The notes under the pieces are model-generated. The model saw only the letters and a list, made by a program, of their open reading frames with translations. It did no database searches and was not told where the DNA came from. This document shows, piece by piece, positions 8,286 to 17,397 of a stretch of DNA of 64,000 nucleotides. The position numbers were made by a program, and so were the translations under genes. The stretch lies in the NCBI RefSeq assembly GCF_014133895.1, contig NC_050733.1, positions 186,001-250,000 of the forward strand, given 5' to 3'. The number at the start of each line of letters is the position of its first letter. Positions within the stretch are counted from its first letter, which is position 1. The stretch comes from Torulaspora globosa (lineage: Eukaryota; Ascomycota; Saccharomycetes; Saccharomycetales; Saccharomycetaceae).

Positions 8286-11200
8286 TCATTTCTTCTTGTT
8301 CTTGCCCTTCTTTCTGCTCTTCGACTTTGAAGACGTAACGTCGCTAGAACCCTCAATAAAGTCCAACAATTCGTCAACGGATTTATTGGCTATTTCTGGA
8401 ACGGCCTGATCCTTCTTAGCTTTTGATTGTTTCTTGAAATCAGACTCATTCGCTGCCGCTTTCTGCTTCTGAAGCATCTTCTGCTGCTGTTTGTTTTTGA
8501 TCAAGTTGGTCAAGCCTTCGTTCCATTGCTTAGCTTGAGCTGACAACTCATGGTTAAGACCGAGCTCTCTGACGAAAATGTCCTTTGTTGACGAGATATG
8601 TTCCAAGGCCCGAGGCATATCGTCCAATGTTGCATAAAGATTTCCAACACGCGATTCAACATAACCGAAGGCCAAAGATTCATTTCCGTCCAAAGCAACT
8701 ATCAATTCGCTGAGTTTCTTGAGAATTTCGATTGCTAGTTTAGGATCACGCATGCCTAGGGCCATTTGCTCCAGGTGATTCAATGCGCTGACCACGATAG
8801 GGTGGTGGGCGGCGGTTAAATCAAAACTTTGAACAGTCTCAACGATTCTTTTATAGACGACTGCAGCGTTCAAAGGACTTCCGCCAGAAAGCTCCAAAAT
8901 TGCTAAGTTGGAAAGAGCGCGCAACATTTCAAAGGAATCAATACCACACACTCTTTCATAAATAATGCACGACTTCCGGGCAAACGCAACTGCCTCAGGA
9001 ACTTTACCAATATTATTGTAAATGGTCGATAGAGATAAGTATTTTTCGGCAACAGATTGGTGTAATACGGTCGATACATCCTCTTTAACGCTGATAGCTT
9101 GGGAGAGGAATTTCAAAGCTAGGGATTGATCATCTTTTATGGTTGCGGCTCCTTCAGCCCATAATTCGTCACTAACCAGAGAATTATACTCTGTGCTTTT
9201 AACACGAGGAATAATGATAAAGTCGTCGATAGAGAAGGTATTCATAGGTGTGATGAGCTTGTTTCTGGTCTTCTTATCTTGAGATTGTTTGAAGTTTTCG
9301 AATTCTTCTTTATTGAAGAAATAACGCCTGTTTATAATTTGAATGCCAAACTTATAGCAGATTGCCCTCATTAAGAAAAGCGGAGCCTTTTTATGTTGAT
9401 CCATCCAATCTTCTGGAAGTTCATAACGGAAGCGTAAAAAGGCTTGCTCAAATATCTCACTCAACAGGGAGCTGCGCGTTAAAGAACTAAATTTGAAGTC
9501 TTCAGCGCGATAGCAATCGACATCTTCAGCATGAGGACTGTCATTAAATTCGGCACCGAACAGCAAATTGAACACGAAACAGACAAGGGCGGAAATGGCA
9601 AAAACGGGAAGATCCTTACTGTACTTTCTCAATACATGTTTCGTGGCCCTTGCGAAAATCTCAATCTCACAAACATGGATCAAAGGAAGTAATTCATCTC
9701 TGTTAATGATAAATGGTTCTTCCTTGGTTGGCTTTCTGATTTCGCTGTCATCCAGCTTTATGTTTTCAGTGAGTTCCTTTGGAACCTCCTTCCCGTCCTG
9801 CACGTATTTATTGATCTTCTCCTGCCTTTCTTTAATCAATTTCTCAACCTTCAGTAGATAGTTCCTTTCCCATTCCTCATGCTCTTTGTTCCCCTCAGCT
9901 ATTGATTTCAGTCTCTCCTCGTACTCTTGACTCTGCTTAGCCAAGATATCCTTGGCCAAGTGAATAACTTTGCCCAGGTAGCGGACGTTGATACCATTGA
10001 TGTGCAAGGTATCAACAACATGCTCACCATTATAGGGTGCAGCAACATTTCCAGCCGCATAATCTTGTACAAGGCTGGGTAAAACAACGTCATGAAGGTA
10101 ATCAGATATCTCATCAACAACTGGATCTTCAACTCCTTCAACGTGGTAGGCATCCGGATTGAAACTGAACTTGCCGTCTTCGTAAGCTGTTTTGTAATCA
10201 AGGCCCTCCGCCTCCCTTTTGTGGTGCCACCATTTTTCAACTAGCTCTGGGCGTAGCAAGGTCTGCCTATGCGGATAGCGTTTCTCTGCGTTAGCGTTAT
10301 CAAAACACTCTCGAACAAACTTGATATCCAAAGGATAGGTATTAGCCAAGTCCAGGATATAATGCCTCTTGTCAAAGCCAACTATGCCCTTGGACTGTGA
10401 CGAAAACGATATTTGAGCGCCGTCTACTTTATGGGGTGTGAGATGGAAGACTTTGCTGAACTCCTTCTGGATAATTGCATCGAATTTTTCGCTACCTACA
10501 ACTCTGTTTGCGGCTTCATCAAAACCATAAGAAACAGCAATCTCATTAGGTAAATCTTCAATAACCTCCTTTCCTGTTTCCGGGTCTCTAATGACCTGGG
10601 TACCCATAGTACTCAACAAACCAGGCACCGGTGTTTGAGCCAATATCCTGTTGCCACCAAAGTCGATAATCGCAGTCAATAGATAACGAAGATCCTGCGT
10701 ATTTAAGCGGTTCAAAAGATTGATAGTACGCAGATCCTGGTTTGAAGCGGCGCGAGCAGCATCATTGCCACCTTTCTCCATATAGTTGCCGCTAACATCA
10801 GTTACAAAAGAATAGAAGATACCTTCTTTCAAGTAAATTTGTTCCTCAGCGGGTGCCTCAGGATTCATGCTAATAAGATCATGGTAGAAAATGGACATTG
10901 CACCTCTGGTAGCGGCAACCGAGAATTCATGCACAATCTTGCTCAAGAGTCGCTCAGAATCCATACGGGATTGGATGTTTTGTATAGGTAAATCTTTTAT
11001 CGCCTGGAATTCGTCGTTAAAATTTCTCTCTGAGTCGAATTTCAATGAATCTAGCTGCAACCTAATATAGTCGCCGTTATCAGCCGACGCTGTTGAAACT
11101 ATCCATGGCTTGTGTAACAAAGTGTTCACCGGTTTCACATATGCAGCGGTATCGATGTGATTTACTTTCCTCTCGAATGCGGAGACACGAGAGGACAACT

Positions 11201-12071
11201 TCTTCGAACTCAAACATAGTAAATCATATAGGGAATGCTGAGTGGCAATAAACGAACCATCTTCCGCAGTTCTTGGCGAAGGATCAAACTTTGAATTTGT
11301 TGATTTGTTAACGTAAAATCCCGACGGGATACACGTAATTTGCAGAGTTTCTCCTTCGAGAGTAACTGCTTGCAAGTACAACAAATGACCTTTTGTTCTG
11401 TAAAATGCAGGCACTGGGTTATAAGCCGATAAACATAACGAGCGCAGACACGGTGTAATGATGCTGGACTGAGATGCATTCACTTCACAAGCAGAAGAGC
11501 TGCTTATTGAGCCGAAAATCTCGTGAACCAGCTTCACGAACTGGGCCTTCTCTTCATCAGTGACATTAAGCTCCAATTTCTTTGAAGACTCCGCGTCCCC
11601 ATCCGCCGCTTCAGATTCCTCTTGCTTGGACTTCTCCTTAACAGCTGACAAAGGCAATTCAAAAAACTTGGAGGCTGCAGAAGTGGCAAATTCTGATAAC
11701 CCATCAGACGTTTCTGGCGTGAATCCCAAATACTCGCGCAACGTCAAGATATGCTTCAAAGCATCTCTAGTTGTGTAGGGCCTGTTCTGAAGCTGGAGCT
11801 TAACAGTTTTTTCATTGCCTGCAATTTCAGCCAACGTTGTATTATCTTTTAGTACCGTTTTACCAGCAACTAAGTCCACATTTGTCAGAAATTTTGTTGC
11901 CTGGGTGACTGCAATGACATCGAGAACATGTTGAACCTTTGCGTCTTTAGTAAACAGCAACTCCAGCTGATTGCTTTCCTGCTGGTTTTTCCTGGAACCA
12001 CTTGTACTGGAACAAGGTAGCTTGATATAGAGCTTTACCTCTTGGTCTTTAGCGGTCTCTTCTGCCGTCAT
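8286..12071 (-). CDS. CLU1: Clustered-mitochondria protein Clu1/Tif31
   Basis: CLU proteins bind mRNAs for mitochondrial proteins, co-purify with eIF3 and prevent mitochondrial clumping. The 1261-residue frame spans the whole family: a ubiquitin-like N-terminal domain (KLYIKLPCSS onward), the CLU-N region (RDALKHILTLREYLGF), the central CLU domain (about 330-580, with LRYLLTAIIDFGGNRI), the eIF3-p135-like segment (about 700-870) and TPR-like helices from about 990 (YLSLSTIYNNIGKVPEAVAF). The tail is lysine-rich (KSRKKGKNKKK). S. cerevisiae Clu1 is 1277 aa and also neighbours SEC59. The start is the only good ATG, with lysine/glutamate-rich family sequence directly after it. No defects were seen. 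Confidence 0.96.
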   Translation of the reverse strand: MTAEETAKDQEVKLYIKLPCSSTSGSRKNQQESNQLELLFTKDAKVQHVLDVIAVTQATKFLTNVDLVAGKTVLKDNTTLAEIAGNEKTVKLQLQNRPYTTRDALKHILTLREYLGFTPETSDGLSEFATSAASKFFELPLSAVKEKSKQEESEAADGDAESSKKLELNVTDEEKAQFVKLVHEIFGSISSSSACEVNASQSSIITPCLRSLCLSAYNPVPAFYRTKGHLLYLQAVTLEGETLQITCIPSGFYVNKSTNSKFDPSPRTAEDGSFIATQHSLYDLLCLSSKKLSSRVSAFERKVNHIDTAAYVKPVNTLLHKPWIVSTASADNGDYIRLQLDSLKFDSERNFNDEFQAIKDLPIQNIQSRMDSERLLSKIVHEFSVAATRGAMSIFYHDLISMNPEAPAEEQIYLKEGIFYSFVTDVSGNYMEKGGNDAARAASNQDLRTINLLNRLNTQDLRYLLTAIIDFGGNRILAQTPVPGLLSTMGTQVIRDPETGKEVIEDLPNEIAVSYGFDEAANRVVGSEKFDAIIQKEFSKVFHLTPHKVDGAQISFSSQSKGIVGFDKRHYILDLANTYPLDIKFVRECFDNANAEKRYPHRQTLLRPELVEKWWHHKREAEGLDYKTAYEDGKFSFNPDAYHVEGVEDPVVDEISDYLHDVVLPSLVQDYAAGNVAAPYNGEHVVDTLHINGINVRYLGKVIHLAKDILAKQSQEYEERLKSIAEGNKEHEEWERNYLLKVEKLIKERQEKINKYVQDGKEVPKELTENIKLDDSEIRKPTKEEPFIINRDELLPLIHVCEIEIFARATKHVLRKYSKDLPVFAISALVCFVFNLLFGAEFNDSPHAEDVDCYRAEDFKFSSLTRSSLLSEIFEQAFLRFRYELPEDWMDQHKKAPLFLMRAICYKFGIQIINRRYFFNKEEFENFKQSQDKKTRNKLITPMNTFSIDDFIIIPRVKSTEYNSLVSDELWAEGAATIKDDQSLALKFLSQAISVKEDVSTVLHQSVAEKYLSLSTIYNNIGKVPEAVAFARKSCIIYERVCGIDSFEMLRALSNLAILELSGGSPLNAAVVYKRIVETVQSFDLTAAHHPIVVSALNHLEQMALGMRDPKLAIEILKKLSELIVALDGNESLAFGYVESRVGNLYATLDDMPRALEHISSTKDIFVRELGLNHELSAQAKQWNEGLTNLIKNKQQQKMLQKQKAAANESDFKKQSKAKKDQAVPEIANKSVDELLDFIEGSSDVTSSKSKSRKKGKNKKK

Positions 12072-12264
12072 ACTTCCTCAACTTGATTTAGGAAGACGAT
12101 CTGCTGACAACAAACCCGCTCAGAAGTCAATTGGGTTCAGAGTTAAATCTGTAGATGATCCTTGAGAGTAGTATCAAGGTGAGTTTTTCAATGATTTCTC
12201 TGCAATTCGGAGCAACTGAAAAATGTCCAACGAGAACTGTAGACATAATGCCGAGGCAAAATTT

Positions 12265-12702
12265 TCATCGCTCTCTTGAAGGACAACTGGAGGAGCGATT
12301 TGGCCAATCACGACCAAATGAACGCAAGTAAACATTTCGGATATCACAATGCGTGTTTAGAAATCTAATTAGGTCGGCCATTCTCTTGAAAAGCTGTTTC
12401 TTGAGTGCTGAAAATTCTGGATAACTGATCGTATCTTGGATGGCCCTCGAATACGGCGGTCTTGTAGTCGCCATGTCTTGATACCAGAGACCTTTCCTGG
12501 CCCGCTGGTATAGTTGATCACTTGTGTACAGTTTATCTGGCGATATATTCGGCAATATGCTTCATTCCTCCTTTCTCTTCCAAGCTGACGAAGACCCAAA
12601 TATGTCGAACAGCGGTCCAACCACGGCTGTACCTACCTTCGGCGCACTGGCGAATGCAAACTGGACCTGTACGGCTTCTATCGGGTTACTAATGATGAAT
12701 AA
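12265..12702 (-). pseudogene. Decayed protein-coding relic of unknown family
   Basis: One minus-strand frame is open from 12702 to 12265 except for a single TGA at 12562-12564, and it has no ATG near its 5' end. The first part is hydrophobic (FAFASAPKVGTAVVGPLFD); the second reads like a soluble helical domain (SPDKLYTSDQLYQRA, YPEFSALKKQLFKRMADLI). This composition looks like genuine former coding sequence rather than chance, but no family was recognised. The overlapping plus-strand frame at 12524-12706 is its shadow. It sits between the CLU1 and VPS24 promoters, next to tRNA-Glu. It could be a recently inactivated gene or a fragment captured near the tRNA. Confidence 0.4.
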
Positions 12703-12830
12703 CTAGGGTGCTGCCACAGAAGCTCTCCATAAAATCGATGCCAAACAATTTAAGAGGCTTACTTAGTGTTCTGTGATAGATGGGCGGCTAATAATCCGGG
12801 GGAAAACAGATTTGGGAAAAAATTAAAAGA

Positions 12831-12902
12831 CTCCGATGCGGGGAGTCGAACCCCGGTCCCCACGGTGAAAGCGTGATGTGATAGCCGTTACACTACATCG
12901 GA
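12831..12902 (-). tRNA. tRNA-Glu (anticodon TTC)
   Basis: The 72-nt minus-strand gene has acceptor stem TCCGATG/CATCGGA with discriminator G, the D-arm TAGTGTAACGGCTATCA, anticodon TTC within GCTTTCACC, and the T-arm GGGGTTCGACTCCCC. A T-rich stretch follows the 3' end on the transcribed strand (complement of the A-run at 12817-12828), as expected for a Pol III terminator. No intron is present. Confidence 0.97.
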
Positions 12903-13081
12903 TTAGTAATTTGGATGAGTAGTTTTCCTCAAACAACTACCTAGTTGCAGGAATGATATCACATGGGTAGCAATAGCCATACTAGAAGGTTGAGTGCTAA
13001 TTAAGCTATGAAATCAGCTTAGGTTAATGGCATAAACTTGGAGTGTAATATCGGCTGCAGCTGGGCGTTCGGTCCAATAGA

Positions 13082-13756
13082 ATGGATTACGTTAGGAAAG
13101 CTATATGGGGGCCCGATCCAAAGGAGCAGCATAAGATAATTAAATCAACATTAAGGAGAAACGGTCGGAGTATAGATAAGTCGCTACGAGATCTTTCAAT
13201 ACTTCAGAATAAGACTCAACAGCTGATCAAGCGGGCTGCAAAGAAGAACGATGTCAAGACCGTTAGGCTGTATGCGAAGGAGCTTCACGCAATCAACAAG
13301 CAGTACAGTAGGATGTACACCTCCAAGGCACAACTGGAGTCAGTAGGGATGAAGATTGAAGAAGCATTCCGAATGAGAACATTATCGAACCAGATGGCAG
13401 ACAGTACAGGGCTGATGCGAGAGGTGAACTCTCTTGTTAGGCTGCCTCAGTTGCAGGGAACAATGATCGAGCTGGAGAAGGAACTGATGAAGGCGGGAAT
13501 CATAAGCGAGATGGTTGACGATACAATGGAAGCTGTACAAGATCAGGACGAAGAGCTTGATGAGGAGGTTGAAAAGGAGGTTAACAGAATAGTAGAACAA
13601 TACACCACTCAGAAATTCGAGAAAGTCGACCATGTTCCCATTGCCGAGCCGCCATCTATTGAGAAGGAAGAGGAGGTTCCGGAAGACAAGATCGACGAAG
13701 AAGCTGATAACATGCTGAGCGAAATGCGGGAAAGATTGAAGGCTCTGCAAAGTTGA
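13082..13756 (+). CDS. VPS24: ESCRT-III subunit Vps24 (CHMP3)
   Basis: Vps24 polymerises with Snf7 on endosomal membranes to sort cargo into multivesicular bodies. The 224-residue product has exactly the S. cerevisiae length and the Snf7-domain layout: a basic N-terminal helix (MDYVRKAIWGPDPKEQ), long charged coiled-coil helices (about 20-150), then an acidic linker and a C-terminal MIM1 motif (ADNMLSEMRERLKALQ) that binds the Vps4 MIT domain. It is convergent with OPI1, with stops less than 100 bp apart. In S. cerevisiae VPS24 lies next to NFU1; here they are about 22 kb apart, reflecting ancestral gene order. Confidence 0.96.
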   Translation: MDYVRKAIWGPDPKEQHKIIKSTLRRNGRSIDKSLRDLSILQNKTQQLIKRAAKKNDVKTVRLYAKELHAINKQYSRMYTSKAQLESVGMKIEEAFRMRTLSNQMADSTGLMREVNSLVRLPQLQGTMIELEKELMKAGIISEMVDDTMEAVQDQDEELDEEVEKEVNRIVEQYTTQKFEKVDHVPIAEPPSIEKEEEVPEDKIDEEADNMLSEMRERLKALQS

Positions 13757-13833
13757 TGATACTAGATAATTTGTAAAGTAGACAATACTATGTGCGTTAT
13801 AATATTACATGACGATATGCAGGGACCGGACCT

Positions 13834-14946
13834 TTATGCTTGTTTTTCCTGTCTCTCCTTCTCTATTTGCTCCCTAATTTGCATCTTGAGCTGCTGCTGC
13901 AGGAACCTTTCCTTCAGCAGCTCTTTTACTTCTTGTTTCTGTTTTACCCACTCTTCCGCTCTACCGAGGCTGCAGTCGACGACTTGCATGACATTCCTTA
14001 CCACGTTCAAGGACTCCTCAGCCAAGATGAGAATTTTTCCATTTGCGCTCAGATGTTTCTGACTTCGATGAGCCTTGCGAGACAAGGATGATTTATTCAC
14101 GCTTATCGTCCAGTTGGTTGGAAGATTGAGCAAAGTCTGGCGTACTTGTGACCGTGCTGGTTCGGGAAGCGAGTTACCAGCAAACTTTGATATAAGCGAA
14201 TAAACTTTCTTGACCGTCCCTACGACTTCCATTTTGATCACTTTAGATTGCTCGTCGACGGATTCCGCAGCATCAAAATACTCATCTTCGCTTTCATCGT
14301 CGTCGTTATCGCCATTCTCTTCCGCGTCGCCCTCCTGAATTTCACACTTCATTCGCTTGTTGGTCTTCTTGTTCTTCCTTTCTCTTTCTACTTGTTCCTG
14401 CAACACTGACACTCTATCGGTTAGCTGCTTGTTAGCCAGTTTCAATAAATGCAAACACGCAATCAGACGTTTCTTCGATTCAATCGACATATTAAGCTGA
14501 TACTCCTTCAGATTACCTTTACTCTTGGCAATCACATCGGTGATCTTTTGTCTCTTGGAGACTGCCGACTCTTTGCGCGATTGTTCGTCTTCGACAAACG
14601 CATTACAATCGTCCCTATCCGAGCTTCTATCGTCGCTGCCGGACTTCGCACTGTCCTCAGTATTGTTGCTTACAGCAGAAGCCGTCCTCTTCTTACTTTT
14701 CATCTCATAGAGCGACACAACGTTGCTGATCACAGAGTTCCTCCGAACTCTATCCAACAACGAGTCGCTACTTTGTTGCAAAGGTACTCCCGTCTTATCA
14801 TCAACTCGATCTCCTTGCACATTGATCATGAGATGTTCTCTTTGCCCATGTGAATTTCTTAATACATCTAGCGCTTCTGCTGCTTGGACATCTTCTTCTG
14901 ATAACTGCAATCTGCCTGATAGTGACGATCCAGTGCCACGTTTCAT
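13834..14946 (-). CDS. OPI1: Opi1-type repressor of phospholipid synthesis genes
   Basis: Opi1 represses Ino2/Ino4-dependent genes such as INO1 when inositol is plentiful. It is held at the ER by phosphatidic acid and the VAP protein Scs2 when inositol is scarce. The 370-residue protein (S. cerevisiae 404) has the conserved N-terminal block VPLQQSSDSLLDRVRRNS, a basic KRQK-containing lipid-binding region, a leucine-zipper-like helix (LLKLANKQLTDRVSVLQEQV), a FFAT-like motif EYFDAAE flanked by acidic residues, and a C-terminal helical activator-interaction region rich in glutamine and lysine. All the elements needed for the ER-retention switch are therefore visible. Its upstream region is shared with the CaM-kinase gene. 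Confidence 0.94.
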   Translation of the reverse strand: MKRGTGSSLSGRLQLSEEDVQAAEALDVLRNSHGQREHLMINVQGDRVDDKTGVPLQQSSDSLLDRVRRNSVISNVVSLYEMKSKKRTASAVSNNTEDSAKSGSDDRSSDRDDCNAFVEDEQSRKESAVSKRQKITDVIAKSKGNLKEYQLNMSIESKKRLIACLHLLKLANKQLTDRVSVLQEQVERERKNKKTNKRMKCEIQEGDAEENGDNDDDESEDEYFDAAESVDEQSKVIKMEVVGTVKKVYSLISKFAGNSLPEPARSQVRQTLLNLPTNWTISVNKSSLSRKAHRSQKHLSANGKILILAEESLNVVRNVMQVVDCSLGRAEEWVKQKQEVKELLKERFLQQQLKMQIREQIEKERQEKQA

Positions 14947-15904
14947 GAAGATATACCAGTTGCTCGGCTACTAACTCGTATCAAACTTTCTTGGCCCTGT
15001 TGTATAGATTCCTTAATTCTAGCACCTCGCTGCAGATGGCGAGGATGAGATACCGAGCTGACGAATTTTAACTACTATCCAGAATCACGGCCACCTGGAA
15101 GCGGAACAGAGCCGAATAGAAGTAGCTTAGCCTCGATATGGACCGGTCCTTCTTACTGTTTGTAGCTATAGTGTGCAAAATTTTTCGTATCGCTCACTGA
15201 GATGGCCTTATAGACATCGATGCAACTCAGTGGAATCGCCTCAAGCTGCCAGTGTTCACGTCTGTGGATTACGCTGGACATCCTCGTGGTCTGAGTACCA
15301 CTGCTACATCTGCTGCGTTGTTCCCCACGACGCTCCAAGTCTTTTCGTCGCCATCTTGTAGAAACAGATAGGAAATGTCCAATTATGGACCAAACATCGC
15401 TACTGTGAAGGCCAACAATGGCTGAACAAAGAGATATAACGCTCCTCAGCTCTTCAACGGGCAAATTCCCCCAGTCATACAATCAGATTACCGCCTGAAG
15501 TGTCAAGATGCACTGTTGAAGACGATCCGTCGAACACAGGGCATCTTGGCCCTGATATGGGACGACAGCGGTCAGCGAGGTGCCGACGCTTACAGAGTTT
15601 ATGAGCGTGGCCGACTGGTTAAGCTCTCGACTGATCTCGCTTCTCAGGCAGCTTGGCTACGAGTGACAAGATCTGCCTTTCGGAATCTGGTATGTGGCAC
15701 CGCCATTATGGCCGTTTGAGCTAGCAAATAGACCAAGATCTTCTCTTATATAGTCTTGAAGTTGGCTGTCTAATAGCAGCGCCACGCTCCATTGTAATAA
15801 AACACAAGCCCCCTTTGAAAAGGGTATTGGCGATAGAACAAGAACTATCAGCAAAGAGATCTTCCAGGCTGAATCACAGATCAGTTTGAATCCTAGCAAG
15901 CAAG
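14947..15904. other. Divergent promoter region OPI1 / CaM kinase
   Basis: This 960-bp stretch between two divergently transcribed genes contains only short frames without recognisable products. A sequence near 15608-15620 resembles a tRNA A-box of the Ser/Leu type but no B-box follows. It is read as a long two-way promoter. Confidence 0.4.
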
Positions 15905-17221
15905 ATGGAAGAGGCTGATGTTAACAGCTACGGCAACTTTAAGGAGCCTTCGAAAGTTGATGGTCACAGAGTTTCAAAGTTACTACATAGGCTGAGCGGA
16001 CAACCAGAGTCGTTTGTCAATAAGAAGGATTATATCTTTGGCAAAACCCTTGGAGCAGGGACTTTTGGTGTTGTTAGGCAAGCAAGAAAGATCTCGACTC
16101 GGGAAAACGTAGCGGTGAAGATACTGCTGAAGAAAGCATTGAAAGGGAATGATGTGCAATTGCAATTGCTTTACGATGAACTGAAAATCCTACAGAAGCT
16201 GGATCACCCCAATATCGTAAAGTTTAAGGACTGGTTTGAGTCTAAAGACAAGTTTTACATTGTTACCCAGTTAGCGACGGGAGGAGAGCTGTTCGATAGG
16301 ATAATATCGAAGGGCAAGTTTACTGAGAAGGACGCCGCCAAGATTATGAAGCAGATTTTAAGTGGTGTGCAATATATCCATTCGAAAAACATTGTTCATA
16401 GGGATTTGAAGCCGGAAAACGTCTTGTACATCAGTCCGTCGGATGATTCCCCATTGGTGATTGCCGATTTCGGTATTGCCAAGGAATTGAAGAGTGGCGA
16501 TGATCTGATCTTCAAAGCCGCTGGCTCGCTAGGCTATGTGGCACCTGAAGTCTTGACCACAAGCGGACACGGAAAGCCGTGCGATATTTGGTCGGTCGGT
16601 GTCATAACGTACACGTTGCTGTGTGGATATTCACCTTTCGTGGCCGAAAGCGTAGAGGGATTTCTAGAGGAGTGTACAGCGGAGCGGAACCCTGTCAAGT
16701 TCCAAAAGCCGTATTGGGATGACATTTCTGTGGATGCTCGAAAATTCATCCTACGTGCCTTGGTGCTTAGCCCTAAGAGAAGGCCTACAGCTTCAGAACT
16801 TTTGGAGGACCCATGGATCGTCAATTGTACGCACACGAAGGATATATTACCAAGCGTTAAGAGAGTGTGTGACGCTCGTGCCAAGTTCCGTGATGCTGTA
16901 GAGATCGTGAAACTGAACAACAGAATTGCTAAACTAAGAAAGATGTATTGTAAAGGTGATGAGGCAGAAACCGATATCGAAGAGAACGACAGTTCGTCAT
17001 GTATGTCAGCAGAAACTCTCTCTTCGTTAAAGAATTTAAGTCTGAGCGAACAGTCGACCAATAGTTCCTGTCTCAGCGAGCAAGAAAAAAAGCTGAAATC
17101 TGCTCTCACACAAGATGCTTTTGCTCAACTGGTCAGGGCCGCGAGAAAAAATCAGGAGAAAGTTATGAATTACAAAGAGCCCTCACAAAACTCGAGCAAC
17201 GCTGCTAGCGACAGCGTTTAG
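15905..17221 (+). CDS. CMK1: Calmodulin-dependent protein kinase (single copy of CMK1/CMK2)
   Basis: Ca2+/calmodulin-dependent serine/threonine kinase of the stress-response family. The 438-residue protein has a complete kinase domain at about 43-302: glycine loop [17 protein letters not shown], catalytic loop HRDLKPEN, metal-binding DFG, and APE. A regulatory tail follows in which an autoinhibitory/calmodulin-binding helix is expected (around [18 protein letters not shown]), then a serine-rich end. S. cerevisiae Cmk1 and Cmk2 are about 447 aa. The convergent neighbour is the IOC3/ESC8 homologue, matching both CMK1-IOC3 and CMK2-ESC8 in S. cerevisiae. This gene is therefore the unduplicated counterpart of the pair, and the symbol is only a convenience. 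Confidence 0.93.
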   Translation: MEEADVNSYGNFKEPSKVDGHRVSKLLHRLSGQPESFVNKKDYIFGKTLGAGTFGVVRQARKISTRENVAVKILLKKALKGNDVQLQLLYDELKILQKLDHPNIVKFKDWFESKDKFYIVTQLATGGELFDRIISKGKFTEKDAAKIMKQILSGVQYIHSKNIVHRDLKPENVLYISPSDDSPLVIADFGIAKELKSGDDLIFKAAGSLGYVAPEVLTTSGHGKPCDIWSVGVITYTLLCGYSPFVAESVEGFLEECTAERNPVKFQKPYWDDISVDARKFILRALVLSPKRRPTASELLEDPWIVNCTHTKDILPSVKRVCDARAKFRDAVEIVKLNNRIAKLRKMYCKGDEAETDIEENDSSSCMSAETLSSLKNLSLSEQSTNSSCLSEQEKKLKSALTQDAFAQLVRAARKNQEKVMNYKEPSQNSSNAASDSV

Positions 17222-17281
17222 AGGGTCTCAAATTTTCCATGACAAATAAATCTAATCTGCTTTTTGTAATGTAATGTGCCG

Positions 17282-17283
<2 letters not shown>

Positions 17284-17315
<32 letters not shown>
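17284..17315. repeat. (TA)n microsatellite
   Basis: About sixteen uninterrupted AT dinucleotides lie between the convergent CMK and IOC3-like stops. Such tracts mutate quickly and may contribute to 3'-end formation, but no function is shown. Confidence 0.95.
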
Positions 17316-17321
<6 letters not shown>

Positions 17322-17397
17322 CAATTGATGTGACGCAATCGACCATACAGACCAAGAAGCTTTTTAAAGATCCAGCTCAAAAGAGTGAGCAGCGATA

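Noticed and set aside
15605..15665. A-box-like segment resembling tRNA-Ser/Leu 5' end
   Set aside because: One mismatch in the A-box and no B-box, T-arm or acceptor stem downstream.
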